Below, piece after piece: positions 1 through 8,303 of a stretch of 64,000 bases of DNA. Source of the DNA: SIG622 sp045604705 (GTDB taxonomy: Bacteria > Bacillota > Clostridia > Oscillospirales > CAG-382). A program made the position numbers and the translations under genes. A model generated the notes under the pieces. It saw nothing but the letters and a program-made list of their open reading frames with translations. It ran no database searches and was not told the DNA's origin. Location of the stretch: positions 1-64,000 of the forward strand of contig JAZUOO010000021.1 in NCBI GenBank assembly GCA_045604705.1, in the 5' to 3' direction. Position 1 is the first letter of the stretch; the number at the start of each line of letters is the position of its first letter.

Positions 1-57
1 TGCTAATTTTTCTTCTTTACTATGGTGTGTATTTGTTCCACCTTTTGGTCTTCCCAT
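1..57 (-). CDS. Transposase or HTH protein, N-terminal 19 codons only
   Basis: Reading leftward from an ATG at 57, the sequence encodes a start of the type MGRPKGGTN followed by HHSKEEKLA, then runs off the window. Openings of this kind (GRPKGG..., then a basic KEEKL helix) are familiar from the N-terminal helix-turn-helix part of IS3/IS150-type transposases. An AAGGGG ribosome site lies about 7 bases upstream of the ATG. Only 57 bases are visible, so family and completeness cannot be settled; another Myb- or Hin-like HTH protein is possible. Confidence 0.5.
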   Translation of the reverse strand, partial: MGRPKGGTNTHHSKEEKLA

Positions 58-92
58 AAATCTCAACCCCTTTTCTTTAGTATAGCATAAAA

Positions 93-129
93 AATGATGG
101 TAGACACTTTTTTTGTGTCTACCATCATT
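93..129. terminator. Perfect 15-bp hairpin with T7 loop
   Basis: Two perfectly complementary 15-base arms (93-107 and 115-129) enclose a loop of seven T. It lies just upstream of the partial transposase gene and downstream of the hypothetical gene at 194-523. No clear U-tract follows on either strand, so it may protect a mobile-element gene from read-through, as hairpins near insertion-sequence ends do, rather than act as a classical terminator. Confidence 0.5.
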
Positions 130-193
130 ATATCACTTCACACCGGTATCGAATGTACGTCCTTTTTGTATTAGAAGTATATTTGTTAATATT

Positions 194-523
194 CTACAAC
201 CCGAAATGAATTACCCAACTGTTTTCTGCAATAGCTTTAAGCAACAATTCTTTTAGTTCGGATAATTCAGGTATTTTTTCAATAACACAAATAATCGGCA
301 ACATTGACGCAGGCGGAATAAGTGTAATTCCGCAATATGCAATTCCCTTGCCTTGAATATCAAGTGTATGCCAATAGAACTCTATATCATTGAAACTTGA
401 AACAATATCTTCCAAATAAATATCATCAACAGATATACAGTTATATTTTTGCGGTTCATACTCATCATATCTTTGTCCCTTTTGAGGACTTATTTTCATT
501 ATACCAAACTCGTGTTTTGCCAT
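194..523 (-). CDS. Hypothetical protein, 109 aa
   Basis: A 109-residue soluble protein that I do not recognise. It has no signal peptide and no transmembrane stretch. The N-terminal half is polar and acidic (VDDIYLEDIVSSF). The C-terminal half alternates hydrophobic strands (IAYCGITLIPP, MLPIICVIEKI) with a final helix (LSELKELLLKAIAEN), which suggests a small alpha/beta fold. An AGAGG ribosome site precedes the ATG. It stands between the partial transposase and the feo cluster on the same strand, so it may be accessory cargo. No function is proposed. Confidence 0.55.
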   Translation of the reverse strand: MAKHEFGIMKISPQKGQRYDEYEPQKYNCISVDDIYLEDIVSSFNDIEFYWHTLDIQGKGIAYCGITLIPPASMLPIICVIEKIPELSELKELLLKAIAENSWVIHFGL

Positions 524-640
524 TGTTTACCTCTGTAAAATGGGTTTATAATTAAACAGTATGTATGGAAAGTGCTCTGTGAAAGCAGGACCCTTGGGAC
601 GGCAACGGAAATCTTTATGACAGGGAGGTTATTTGTGAAA

Positions 641-829
641 TTATTTTTTATCGTTACAACCGGAGCTATTGCCGCAGTTACAGTCGCCTTGTGTTATTTT
701 GCTTGAACAGGTTTTGGAGTGGGGACAGCCGATACAGGTTGCTCCGTTCTTTTTCTGTTTGAGGATGTACAGACAGGCACCGCTGATTACAGATAAGAGT
801 ATTGCAATAAGTATAACGTTCTGAATCAT
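641..829 (-). CDS. FeoB-associated Cys-rich membrane protein
   Basis: A 62-residue protein with one N-terminal transmembrane helix (about residues 3-23), a short basic turn (KQKK) and a Cys-rich tail (CIGCPHSKTC, then GDCNCGNSSGC). This is the layout of the small FeoB-associated Cys-rich proteins that close many Firmicutes feo operons and may bind iron or a cluster near the FeoB pore. It starts 56 bp after the feoB stop on the same strand, with an AAAGGAG ribosome site. The family link rests on layout and context. Confidence 0.8.
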   Translation of the reverse strand: MIQNVILIAILLSVISGACLYILKQKKNGATCIGCPHSKTCSSKITQGDCNCGNSSGCNDKK

Positions 830-885
830 AAAATCACTCCTTTTACTTGCCGCATATAACCGTTATGTACCGGGGAATGCGGTTA

Positions 886-2919
886 TTATTTTTTTGCGGT
901 TGCGGCTTTGTCTGCTTTTACAATGAGGTATGCTATGACAGCTGCAAACACAAGTACAGCGCAGAGTCCGCCGATTGCGGCACCGATATTGAGTGCTTCA
1001 CCTGTGATAAGTGTACCTATGGTGTATACAAGATAGCCTATTGTGTAGCCTACGCCGAGCTGGAACATGATAGCACCGAAAAGCCACTTGCCGCTCTTCA
1101 TCTCGGCGTTCATTGCTCCTATTGCCGCAAAACAGGGAGGACTGAAAAGGTTGAACATGAGGAATGCAAGTGCTGCAACGGAGGTCATTCCAAAGGTTGA
1201 GGCAACGCTTGCACCTGCACCCTCTACCATTTCGAGAGCTTCGGTGTCGATAAGATTGGAAATACCGTAGCAAACCGCAAGAGTACCGACCACATTTTCC
1301 TTTGCAATAAAGCCCGTAACTGCCGCAGCCGCCATTTGCCAAGCCGCAATACCGATAACCGGCACAAGCAGTACTGCAATGGGAGAAGCTATTGTTGCAA
1401 GTATTGATGTATGTGCCAAACCATCCTCAACAAGTCTTAATTTCCAGTCAAAGGACTGCATGATGAATACCACTGCATTACAGAGAAGAATGATTGTACC
1501 CGCTTTTACTATGTAAGACCAGCCTCTCTGACACATTGAACCGAATGCTCTTGCAAGGCTCGGTGCTTTGTATTCGGGAAGCTCCATAATGAAGTAGGAT
1601 TTTTTGTTTCGAACACCCGTGATTCTGTTTATAAGAAGTGCACCGATAAGAATAATAATGATACCGACAAAGTACATAAGAGTACCAACCCAGCCTGACT
1701 CCGGGAAGAACGCACCTGCAAACAGAGCGATAACAGGGAGCTTTGCACCGCAGGGCATAAAGGGAGCGAGCATTGCCGTTGCACGTCTTTCGCGGTCGTT
1801 TCTTATGGTTCGTGCCGCCATGACACCGGGAATTGCACAGCCTGTTCCTATAACAAAGGGAATAACCGATTTTCCGGAAAGACCAACCTTTTTAAAGATA
1901 GGGTCAAGCACAACGGAAACTCTTGCCATATAGCCGCAGTCCTCAAGAAGTGCAATGAGGAAGTACATTACCATAACAAGGGGCAGGAAACCGACAACCG
2001 CTGAAACACCACCGATGATGCCTTCCGTGAGAAGTGCTACGAGAAATACATTGCCACCCTCAAGACTTACGCCTACCCATTCCTTGAACATATCAATAAG
2101 AGTAACAAGACCGGGAATGACAAGCTCCTTTTCGGTACCCTCTCCGAAAACATAGCCCTCGGCAATCCAAGCACCGAGCCACGCCTGTGAAATCTGGAAC
2201 ACAAGGAACATAACAAGTGCAAAAATCGGAATACCCAGCCATTTGTTTGTGAGTACGTTGTCAATGGCATCACCTTTGTTTTTGTCCTTTGTGAGCACCT
2301 TTCTTGTCTCGACTTCCTTTACTATTTTGTTTACAAACTCGAATCTTTTTCTGTCCGCCTGCATAACAGACTTTTTATCCGTAAGGTCAACTCCTGCATC
2401 GGTGTAGGGTGCTTTTTGTGTACTGCCTATACTTTTTACCGCTTCTTCAATAACGGTTTTAAGTCCATTTGCACTTGTGGATACCGTTTCGATTACGGGA
2501 CAGCCCAGCTTTTCGGACAGCTTATCCTCGTCAATTACCGTTTCCTTTTTCTGGTTTATATCACTTTTGTTAAGAGCAACTACTACGGGGATTCCAAGCT
2601 CTAAAAGCTGTGTTGTAAAGAACAGACTTCTCGAAAGGTTTGTTGCGTCAACGATATTTATAATGGCATCGGGAGCCTGTGTCTTGACGTACTCGCTTGT
2701 AACACTCTCCTCGGATGTAAAAGGCGACATGGAATACGCTCCCGGAAGGTCAACCGCGATAAGCTCTTCGCCCCCGCCAAAATAGCTCCTTTTTACCGGA
2801 TGCTCTTTTTTGTCAACGGTTACGCCTGCCCAGTTACCTACCTTTTCGTTACTGCCTGTCAGAGCGTTATACATGGTGGTTTTTCCCGAGTTGGGATTTC
2901 CTGCCAGTGCAATTCTCAT
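886..2919 (-). CDS. feoB: Ferrous iron transport protein B
   Basis: A 677-residue GTPase-coupled Fe(II) permease. The N-terminal G domain shows G1 GNPNSGKTT (7-15), G3 DLPG (57-60) and G4 NKSD (117-120). A membrane part of about eight helices with paired gate regions follows (from about residue 225), including the FeoB hallmarks GCAIPGVMAARTI and PFMPCGAKLPV. The length is normal for a short Firmicutes FeoB. It lies 116 bp downstream of feoA, and a palindrome of DtxR-box type sits in that gap, so feoB may also have its own iron-controlled promoter. Uptake of Fe(II) fits an anaerobic host. Confidence 0.97.
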   Translation of the reverse strand: MRIALAGNPNSGKTTMYNALTGSNEKVGNWAGVTVDKKEHPVKRSYFGGGEELIAVDLPGAYSMSPFTSEESVTSEYVKTQAPDAIINIVDATNLSRSLFFTTQLLELGIPVVVALNKSDINQKKETVIDEDKLSEKLGCPVIETVSTSANGLKTVIEEAVKSIGSTQKAPYTDAGVDLTDKKSVMQADRKRFEFVNKIVKEVETRKVLTKDKNKGDAIDNVLTNKWLGIPIFALVMFLVFQISQAWLGAWIAEGYVFGEGTEKELVIPGLVTLIDMFKEWVGVSLEGGNVFLVALLTEGIIGGVSAVVGFLPLVMVMYFLIALLEDCGYMARVSVVLDPIFKKVGLSGKSVIPFVIGTGCAIPGVMAARTIRNDRERRATAMLAPFMPCGAKLPVIALFAGAFFPESGWVGTLMYFVGIIIILIGALLINRITGVRNKKSYFIMELPEYKAPSLARAFGSMCQRGWSYIVKAGTIILLCNAVVFIMQSFDWKLRLVEDGLAHTSILATIASPIAVLLVPVIGIAAWQMAAAAVTGFIAKENVVGTLAVCYGISNLIDTEALEMVEGAGASVASTFGMTSVAALAFLMFNLFSPPCFAAIGAMNAEMKSGKWLFGAIMFQLGVGYTIGYLVYTIGTLITGEALNIGAAIGGLCAVLVFAAVIAYLIVKADKAATAKK

Positions 2920-2981
2920 GTGTTGTCCTCCTTATTTAAAATCGGATTGTTACTTTCCCGATTCTGTTACTGTTACACGCA

Positions 2982-2999
2982 GGTTAGCTAAAACTAACC
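2982..2999. promoter_or_regulatory. DtxR-type operator in front of feoB
   Basis: An 18-bp imperfect palindrome GGTTAGCTAAAACTAACC with perfect GGTTAG/CTAACC arms, lying 62 bp upstream of the feoB start within the feoA-feoB gap. It has the arms of the two palindromes upstream of feoA and resembles the TTAGGTTAG-CTAACCTAA class recognised by IdeR/DtxR repressors. Confidence 0.7.
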
Positions 3000-3035
3000 G
3001 ATTCTCCGAAAAAACTGCTGACACACTTCCCACTC

Positions 3036-3248
3036 TTAAATCAGAATAGCGTCTGCCAGCTGAGTGTCAATGCTGTATCTTGCGTCCTTTATGGAAACAA
3101 CACAGGTACTCTTTCTTCTTGAAACCACCGTGATTGCTTCGCCCGCATAGCATCCGAGCGAGAAAAGAAATGAATCAAGCTCCTCGTCGTCGGTTGCGAT
3201 TTCTTTTATTATATACTCTTTGCCGATGTCAGCGTCGTTCAATGTCAT
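3036..3248 (-). CDS. feoA: Ferrous iron transport protein A (FeoA/SH3-like)
   Basis: A 70-residue protein starting MTLNDADIGKEY, with the FeoA beta-barrel pattern: the GxxxxIKEI opening, a central LFSLGCYAGEAITVVSRRKS stretch and the final strand of the form DARYSIDTQLADAILI. FeoA acts in the cytoplasm as an accessory to FeoB. The ATG at 3248 is preferred to an in-frame GTG nine bases upstream because a GGGTGA site sits just ahead of it. First gene of the feo operon. Confidence 0.92.
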   Translation of the reverse strand: MTLNDADIGKEYIIKEIATDDEELDSFLFSLGCYAGEAITVVSRRKSTCVVSIKDARYSIDTQLADAILI

Positions 3249-3285
3249 TACAATCACCCGTCTTTGCGGAAAATAACCGAATATA

Positions 3286-3340
3286 AGTTAGTGTAATCTA
3301 ACTACAATGTTAGTTTAGCATAACTAACCGGATTTGTCAA
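3286..3340 (-). promoter_or_regulatory. feoA promoter with two DtxR-type operators
   Basis: The minus strand carries a -35 TTGACA (3340-3335), a 17-bp spacer and a -10 TAAACT (3317-3312). A 20-bp palindrome GTTAGTTTAGCATAACTAAC (3309-3328, perfect 7-bp arms) covers the -10 and most of the spacer. A second palindrome AGTTAGTGTAATCTAACT (3286-3303) sits just past the expected transcription start. Bound repressor would block initiation, which is the expected layout for iron repression by the divergent DtxR-family gene at 3534. Confidence 0.8.
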
Positions 3341-3471
3341 TAGTTTTGCGTCAAAAAATTACAATTTGTGAAATCCAATGGAATTGGTGGGAATTAGTGT
3401 GTTATCAATAGGTATATTTTTACAAAAAATCAATTATTAAGTTCTGGTGTCAAAGAGTTTACAAGCCCCAT

Positions 3472-3500
3472 TTGACAAATACAAAAAGATATGTTATAAT
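3472..3500 (+). promoter_or_regulatory. Consensus sigma-A promoter of the DtxR-family gene
   Basis: TTGACA (3472-3477), 17-bp spacer, TATAAT (3495-3500): a perfect consensus promoter. The transcript would begin near 3507, which excludes the longer in-frame start at 3447 and supports the ATG at 3534. Confidence 0.85.
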
Positions 3501-3533
3501 ATACACAACAAACTACGGAAAGGCAGATACGCA

Positions 3534-3914
3534 ATGATAATAAAGGAATCCGCCGAGAACTATCTCGAGGCAATACTTATGATAAACAACAAAAAAGGCT
3601 ACGCCAGAAGCATAGATATTGCGAATGAGCTTGGTTTTGCGAAGCCCAGCGTATCCGTTGCGATGAAGCATTTCCGTGAAGAGGGCTATATAGAAACGGA
3701 TGCAGATGGCAAGATAACCCTTACCGCAAAAGGTCTTGAAGTCGCGGAGCGTGTATATGAACGTCACAAGGTAATAGCCGACGCACTTATGGCACTTGGC
3801 GTTGACGAGGAAACCGCCCTTGAGGACAGCTGTAAAATAGAGCATGACATAAGTCAGAAAAGCTTTGATAAGCTGAAGGAGTTTCTTGAGAGAGTAAGGG
3901 GAGAGAGGAATTAG
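3534..3914 (+). CDS. DtxR/MntR-family metal-dependent regulator
   Basis: A 126-residue regulator. The winged helix is clear: SAENYLEAILMI at the start, then SIDIANELGFAKPSVSVAMK (recognition helix), EEGYIETDADGKITLTAKG (wing), then the dimerisation/metal helices with ERHKVIADALMALGV and EDSCKIEHDIS. It lacks the C-terminal SH3-like domain of full DtxR, as is usual for MntR-sized members. It is divergent from feoA, whose promoter holds palindromes of this family, so it is probably the iron-responsive repressor of feo. Manganese sensing cannot be excluded. The start follows a GGAAAGG site. Confidence 0.9.
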   Translation: MIIKESAENYLEAILMINNKKGYARSIDIANELGFAKPSVSVAMKHFREEGYIETDADGKITLTAKGLEVAERVYERHKVIADALMALGVDEETALEDSCKIEHDISQKSFDKLKEFLERVRGERN

Positions 3915-4045
3915 GGAACAGAAATCGGAGAATGGAAACTATGAACCGGGGAAGGATGATTTCCGTACAGTGTTTTTGTGAGATTTGATACCTTTGATAG
4001 CGGAAATCTTCATTATTTAAAAAAGTGAGATACACAAAAAAACAA

Positions 4046-4085
4046 GCCTTGACGCAGAGTACTCAACTTTTCGTCAAGGCATTTT
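4046..4085. terminator. Bidirectional intrinsic terminator
   Basis: Arms GCCTTGACG (4046-4054) and CGTCAAGGC (4072-4080) are followed by ATTTTT on the plus strand and by a run of T on the minus strand (A-rich 4034-4045). It separates the convergent DtxR-family gene and the Gfo/Idh gene. Confidence 0.8.
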
Positions 4086-4144
4086 TATATTCAATTGAAG
4101 AAAATACAGTTTTCAACCTTCTCTAAATCCTGAATCCTAACCCC

Positions 4145-5353
4145 TCATTCCAAATAAAACGTCGGTACTTCCATCGGGATTCCGCCGTTCTTTGCAGACT
4201 CTATTGCTACAAGTCCGGGAAGATTTACTTTTGCTGCAAATTTTTCATTGAGAATCGGCTTTTCACCTGTGTATGCGGCTTTGCAGAAATCGTCAATGAG
4301 AAGCTTGTGGGTTGCCATGTGTCCGTTGGGAAGCTCGGCGTATTCCTTTGGAAGTCTTGCCATTTCCTTTTCCTGAATCTTTGCAACACAGTCCCACTGC
4401 CATTCGCCGTTGGCTACCTGCTCCTTGAAATCGGCTTTTCCGTAGTTCTCTATCATACCGGAGGTGTTGACATAGTCGCTGACATCGGTAAGGTGTACTC
4501 TTTCCTTTTCGTCTTTGCCAGTTGTAAAATCCTTTTCTACAAGGATGTGCTGTGCGTTACTGAATTCATAGCCGCCTTTTGTGCCGTAAAGGGCAGATAT
4601 GTATGAGCTGGGCTTGCACCAGCCGAAGCTTCTTGCCTCGGTAACTCTTGCGCATCCGCCGTTTGCAAGCTCCATAAGTATGAACTGATCTATAAACTCA
4701 TTGTCCCACTCATTGTTACCCTTACCGAATGCCGTATCTTGCTTGTCTGCCTTTGTTCCGTAACAGGAAACCTTTACCGCATAGGAGTCAACGGCTGAAA
4801 GTATCATTCCCGTGGAATGTGTCGGATAGAGCAGTGGTGGCATACCTCTTTCCGCATGACGCTTGCCGTAGCTTATTGCATCAATGTGGTGATAGTATTG
4901 GGATGCTCCGTATTTGAATTCGCCGAATTTTCCATCCTTGTATGCTTCGCGGCAGTACATTGCACAAGGGTAGTAATAACAGGTTTCTCCGAGCATATAA
5001 ATCTTACCCGTTTCCTTGACAAGCTCGCAAATCTTTCGGCATTCATCGACAGTTGAAGCCATGGGGACGGCGGAGTAAACATTCTTGCCTGCTCTGAGTG
5101 CTTTTTCGACTATCTCTCCGTGAAGATGTCTTTGGGTGAAATTTGCAACGCAATTTATGCTCTTGTCGGAGAGTACCTGTTCGTATGTGTCGATTATTTC
5201 AACACCGAACCTCTCGGAGTACTCCTTTGCACGCTCGGGGATAATATCGCATACATATACCTTTTCCGTGTTAGGGTGTGCCTTAAAAAGAGGTACGAAA
5301 AACTGTGCGAAAGCTCCGCAACCTACAATTGCAATGGTTAATTTCTCAGTCAT
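4145..5353 (-). CDS. Gfo/Idh/MocA-family oxidoreductase
   Basis: A 402-residue NAD(P)-dependent oxidoreductase. The N-terminal Rossmann fold has the dinucleotide motif VGCGAFAQFFVPLF (about residues 8-21), and the family EKP-like region appears as AGKNVYSAVPMASTVDEC. The substrate domain holds YYHHIDAISYGKRH and YPTHSTGMILS, likely contributing the catalytic lysine/histidine region. Relatives oxidise or epimerise sugars, inositols or their derivatives; the substrate is unknown. The start at 5353 is chosen for its AAAGGAA site. It is paralogous to the gene at 6673 and is divergent from the AraC regulator between them. Confidence 0.88.
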   Translation of the reverse strand: MTEKLTIAIVGCGAFAQFFVPLFKAHPNTEKVYVCDIIPERAKEYSERFGVEIIDTYEQVLSDKSINCVANFTQRHLHGEIVEKALRAGKNVYSAVPMASTVDECRKICELVKETGKIYMLGETCYYYPCAMYCREAYKDGKFGEFKYGASQYYHHIDAISYGKRHAERGMPPLLYPTHSTGMILSAVDSYAVKVSCYGTKADKQDTAFGKGNNEWDNEFIDQFILMELANGGCARVTEARSFGWCKPSSYISALYGTKGGYEFSNAQHILVEKDFTTGKDEKERVHLTDVSDYVNTSGMIENYGKADFKEQVANGEWQWDCVAKIQEKEMARLPKEYAELPNGHMATHKLLIDDFCKAAYTGEKPILNEKFAAKVNLPGLVAIESAKNGGIPMEVPTFYLE

Positions 5354-5434
5354 AATAAAATTCCTTTCGGGAGATACATAATAAGAAACGGGAAAACTTA
5401 AAACCGAAAATGAGCGTTTCCCGTAATCACCATC

Positions 5435-5464
5435 ATTATACTTCTGTATCACACTGTCTGTAAA
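5435..5464 (-). promoter_or_regulatory. Promoter of the Gfo/Idh gene at 4145
   Basis: Minus strand TTTACA (5464-5459), 18-bp spacer, TATAAT (5440-5435). The -35 sits in the context ATGACATTTACAGAC, resembling the -35 regions of the promoters at 6498 and 58237, which also adjoin AraC-family genes. Confidence 0.65.
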
Positions 5465-5538
5465 TGTCATTTTTCAACACTGAATTGTCTTTTTTAGACT
5501 TTGTTTGTAAAAGAATCTTGATTTTACGGGGGAAGTAC

Positions 5539-5567
5539 TTTACAAAATTGTTTTTTTGTGATATGCT
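5539..5567 (+). promoter_or_regulatory. Promoter of the AraC gene at 5603
   Basis: TTTACA (5539-5544), 17-bp spacer, TATGCT (5562-5567), placing the transcript start near 5574 and only about 30 bases ahead of the chosen start codon. Confidence 0.55.
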
Positions 5568-5602
5568 GTCCTCGTAAGAATTTCCGAAATCGGGTGATGA
5601 CA

Positions 5603-6460
5603 ATGGAACTTGAAAATGCAAAGCTTTTTGTTCGCCAGGCTGTGCGGGGAGTTTTTGGTGGGAATAAACCTATGGACATCCGTTATACCCTGCGCACTCT
5701 TGATTCAAGATTATTTTATATAATCTCCGGAAAAGGCGAGGTAACCATAGAGGGTACCGTCTACAGCCTGTCACCGGGAAGTGTCGTTCTTTTTAAAGCA
5801 GGCACTCCCTATATGTGGAACGTCACGGAAATGCAATTTTATATAGTAAATTTTGATTATTCCGACAAATTCTCGCACGAAGCAGGCGCGTTCCATCCCA
5901 TCCACGCCGAAAACTTCAATGAGTCCGAATGCTTTGACTGCGGGGAGATAACGGACGAGACCAGGCTCAATTCGCCGACAGTCCTTCGTACAACTTCAAA
6001 TCTTGAACCCTTATTCAAAATGATTGCGGCGGAACACGGAGTTGGCGGAAAATACTCCCGTGAGCTTATCTCAAACGCCGCGAAAACACTAATATATGCA
6101 ATTCTTCGCTATGAAAGCGAGGGACATACAACCTCCATCGAAAAGAGTGCTCCACTTGTGCGTGACATAATCAGCTTTATCGGTGAGAACATGGATGCGG
6201 ATATATCTAACAGCACTATTGCAGAAAAATTTCATTTCAATGCATCATATATAAATCGTGTGTTTAAAAAGCATACGGGCACTACTCTCCATGAATATAT
6301 TATCGGAGTACGGATAGACGCCGCTGCGGAAAAACTCAGATCCGAAAGCACATCCGTGTCTGAAATTGCAAAGCTGACAGGATTTTCTGGAGCTGTCCAC
6401 TTTACCAAGGCATTCAAAAAACGAATGGGTATAAGTCCTACCGAATACAGGAATATGTGA
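5603..6460 (+). CDS. AraC-family transcriptional regulator with cupin sensor
   Basis: A 285-residue regulator. The N-terminal cupin-like domain (RLFYIISGKGEVTIEG, SLSPGSVVLFKAGTPYMW) probably binds a sugar-type ligand. The C-terminal AraC DNA-binding domain has two helix-turn-helix units ending in KLTGFSGAVHFTKAFKKRMGISPTEYR written in pieces. The start at 5603 is preferred because GGGTG lies 6 bases ahead, and because it matches the start of the paralogue at 57182-58072 (FVRQA near the N-terminus in both). It sits between two paralogous oxidoreductase genes and most likely controls both. Confidence 0.9.
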   Translation: MELENAKLFVRQAVRGVFGGNKPMDIRYTLRTLDSRLFYIISGKGEVTIEGTVYSLSPGSVVLFKAGTPYMWNVTEMQFYIVNFDYSDKFSHEAGAFHPIHAENFNESECFDCGEITDETRLNSPTVLRTTSNLEPLFKMIAAEHGVGGKYSRELISNAAKTLIYAILRYESEGHTTSIEKSAPLVRDIISFIGENMDADISNSTIAEKFHFNASYINRVFKKHTGTTLHEYIIGVRIDAAAEKLRSESTSVSEIAKLTGFSGAVHFTKAFKKRMGISPTEYRNM

Positions 6461-6497
6461 AAGTGCAAAAATGACAAGTGTATGTCACTAAAGGTCA

Positions 6498-6526
6498 TTT
6501 ACAAGTCAGGATGTCGGGTATATAAT
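6498..6526 (+). promoter_or_regulatory. Promoter of the Gfo/Idh gene at 6673, with palindromes
   Basis: TTTACA (6498-6503), 17-bp spacer, TATAAT (6521-6526). AAATGAC and GTCATTT half-sites lie just upstream and overlap the -35. In the 150-base leader a perfect palindrome TTGATGTC-GCA-GACATCAA (6598-6616) could be an operator or an RNA hairpin. Confidence 0.65.
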
Positions 6527-6672
6527 GAAACCGATGATAAATAAAAACGGAAACAAAGTCCGGAAAATAAATTTTTTGGCTATAGAAGTTTATGACTTTG
6601 ATGTCGCAGACATCAATCTTGCTTTGCAAGACCTCACAAGCTTCCGTAATCACGAAAGGAATGGTTATAATT

Positions 6673-7944
6673 ATGAAAACAAGACTTACAATAGCAATGA
6701 TAGGCTGCGGAAGATTCGCAGATTTCTTTGTGCCGCTGTTTAAAGCACATCCCGAAGTGGAAAAAGTATACGTATGCGACATAAGAAGCGAAAGAGCACA
6801 AGCGTACAGCGAAAAGTTCAATGTGCCGATAATCGAGAGCTTTGAGGCAGCACTTGCAAGTACGCAGGTGAATGCAGTTGCAATCTTCACGGAAAGACAG
6901 AAGCACGGTCCCATGGTAATTGAAGCACTTAAGGCAGGTAAGCACGTCTACAGTGCAGTTCCTTGTTCTATTTCCGTTGACGAAATAAGAGAAATTGAAA
7001 GACTCGTGCGTGAAACAAGACTTACATATTCCATGGGCGAAACAGGTTATTACAGAGCTGCAACCCTATTCTGTCGTGAAAAGTTTAAAAAAGGTGAGTT
7101 CGGACAGTTTGTTTATGCCGAAGCTCAGTATAACCACGATATAAGAAACATGGAGGAAAGCTTCAAGAGCAGCGGCGGTGACAGATGGAAAGAATACGCC
7201 GGTATCCCGCCTATGTATTATCCCACACATTCAACGTCAATGATTCTTAGCTCCATGCCCGGAGTATATGCCACAAGCGTAAGAGCTCTCGGTTATGTAA
7301 GCACCGAAAGAACAGACATCTACGGTACACAGGGACAGAATCTTTACAACAATCCTTTCGGTAATACGGCGATGCTTCTGACACTTTCAAACGGCGGTAT
7401 CGCAAGAGTTTCCGAAAACAGAAATGTAGGCTGGAAAGCCCCCGAAACATACATTTCACAGTTCTACGGCACAGACGGAGGTTACGAATTCTCCGTTGCA
7501 AAGCACTATTTTGCCCATTGGGACAAAGACCGTCCCGGCAAAGTGAAAATGAGTGACGTAACGGAAGGCTTGACACCTCCCGCAGTCAACGAGCTTGTCA
7601 ACACAGATTTCTCAAGAGCTATTCAGGAAATTGCCGACGGTGCAGGCTTCTTTGATTTCTCGCCCATACAGGATGGAAAGAGGCTTCCCGAATCCTTCAG
7701 AGGTCTTCACAACGGTCACAACGGCACACATCATTACATAATAGATGACTTCTGCAAGGCGGCAGCAACCGGTAAACTCTCGCCCACAAACATCTGGGAA
7801 GTGGCAAGATATAATATCCCCGGTCTTATCGCACATCAATCCGCACTTGAAGCGGGAGCCGTTATGACTGTGCCGGATCTCGGCGAGAAGCCCGCCGATT
7901 GGGATGTTGTAGATCCTTATGATTTTGAGTATAATCAGAAATAA
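6673..7944 (+). CDS. Gfo/Idh/MocA-family oxidoreductase
   Basis: A 423-residue NAD(P)-dependent oxidoreductase and paralogue of the gene at 4145. The Rossmann motif is IGCGRFADFFVPLF near the N-terminus, followed by AGKHVYSAVPCSISVDE and the substrate-domain stretch YPTHSTSMILSSMPG. It is somewhat longer than its paralogue and ends in a tail PYDFEYNQK, which is repeated in the DNA just downstream. The ATG at 6673 follows AAAGGA by 12 bases; an in-frame ATG at 6661 directly abuts that site and is less likely. Its own promoter and operators lie upstream, and AraC control is likely. The substrate is unknown. Confidence 0.88.
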   Translation: MKTRLTIAMIGCGRFADFFVPLFKAHPEVEKVYVCDIRSERAQAYSEKFNVPIIESFEAALASTQVNAVAIFTERQKHGPMVIEALKAGKHVYSAVPCSISVDEIREIERLVRETRLTYSMGETGYYRAATLFCREKFKKGEFGQFVYAEAQYNHDIRNMEESFKSSGGDRWKEYAGIPPMYYPTHSTSMILSSMPGVYATSVRALGYVSTERTDIYGTQGQNLYNNPFGNTAMLLTLSNGGIARVSENRNVGWKAPETYISQFYGTDGGYEFSVAKHYFAHWDKDRPGKVKMSDVTEGLTPPAVNELVNTDFSRAIQEIADGAGFFDFSPIQDGKRLPESFRGLHNGHNGTHHYIIDDFCKAAATGKLSPTNIWEVARYNIPGLIAHQSALEAGAVMTVPDLGEKPADWDVVDPYDFEYNQK

Positions 7945-7981
7945 TTTTTCTCATATTATTTTTACAAAACAATATGGAGAT

Positions 7982-8065
7982 GTTATGACCACATCGGATC
8001 TCGGCGAGAAGCCCACCGATTGGGATGTTATTGATCCTTATGATTTTGAATATAATCAGAAATAA
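7982..8065 (+). pseudogene. Tandem copy of the oxidoreductase 3' end
   Basis: An 84-bp segment repeating, with about ten differences, the last 84 bp of the preceding gene (7861-7944) at an offset of 121 bp. It keeps an open frame from an ATG at 7985 (26 codons, ending PYDFEYNQK, then stop). A duplicated gene or terminal unit was probably reduced to this fragment. There is no convincing ribosome site. Confidence 0.8.
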
Positions 8066-8075
8066 GTAAAAAGAG

Positions 8076-8112
8076 TCACCTTGGAGCAAGATTCCAAGGT
8101 GATTTTTGTTTT
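8076..8112 (+). terminator. Intrinsic terminator
   Basis: Perfect 10-bp stem TCACCTTGGA (8076-8085) / TCCAAGGTGA (8093-8102), 7-base loop, then TTTTTGTTTTT. It ends the oxidoreductase transcript. Confidence 0.9.
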
Positions 8113-8303
8113 TGGTGTGGTGGTTGTAGGTGTTTGTTAATGGTATTGGTTTACATCCTCGGAGGTTTTGTATAAGTGCAAGCATTATTCTTTCGGCACG
8201 GAGTGCGGGGTAGTGACACCCTGAATATCTAATTCCAAATTTGCAGGTACACAATAAATTTTTAATTATGAATTCTAATTTCCTTTAACTGTACACCGCT
8301 AAG

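Noticed and set aside
847..1270. Plus-strand open frames opposite the feoB 3' end
   Set aside because: They are antisense shadows of feoB, without ribosome sites, and the feoB frame has full family motifs.
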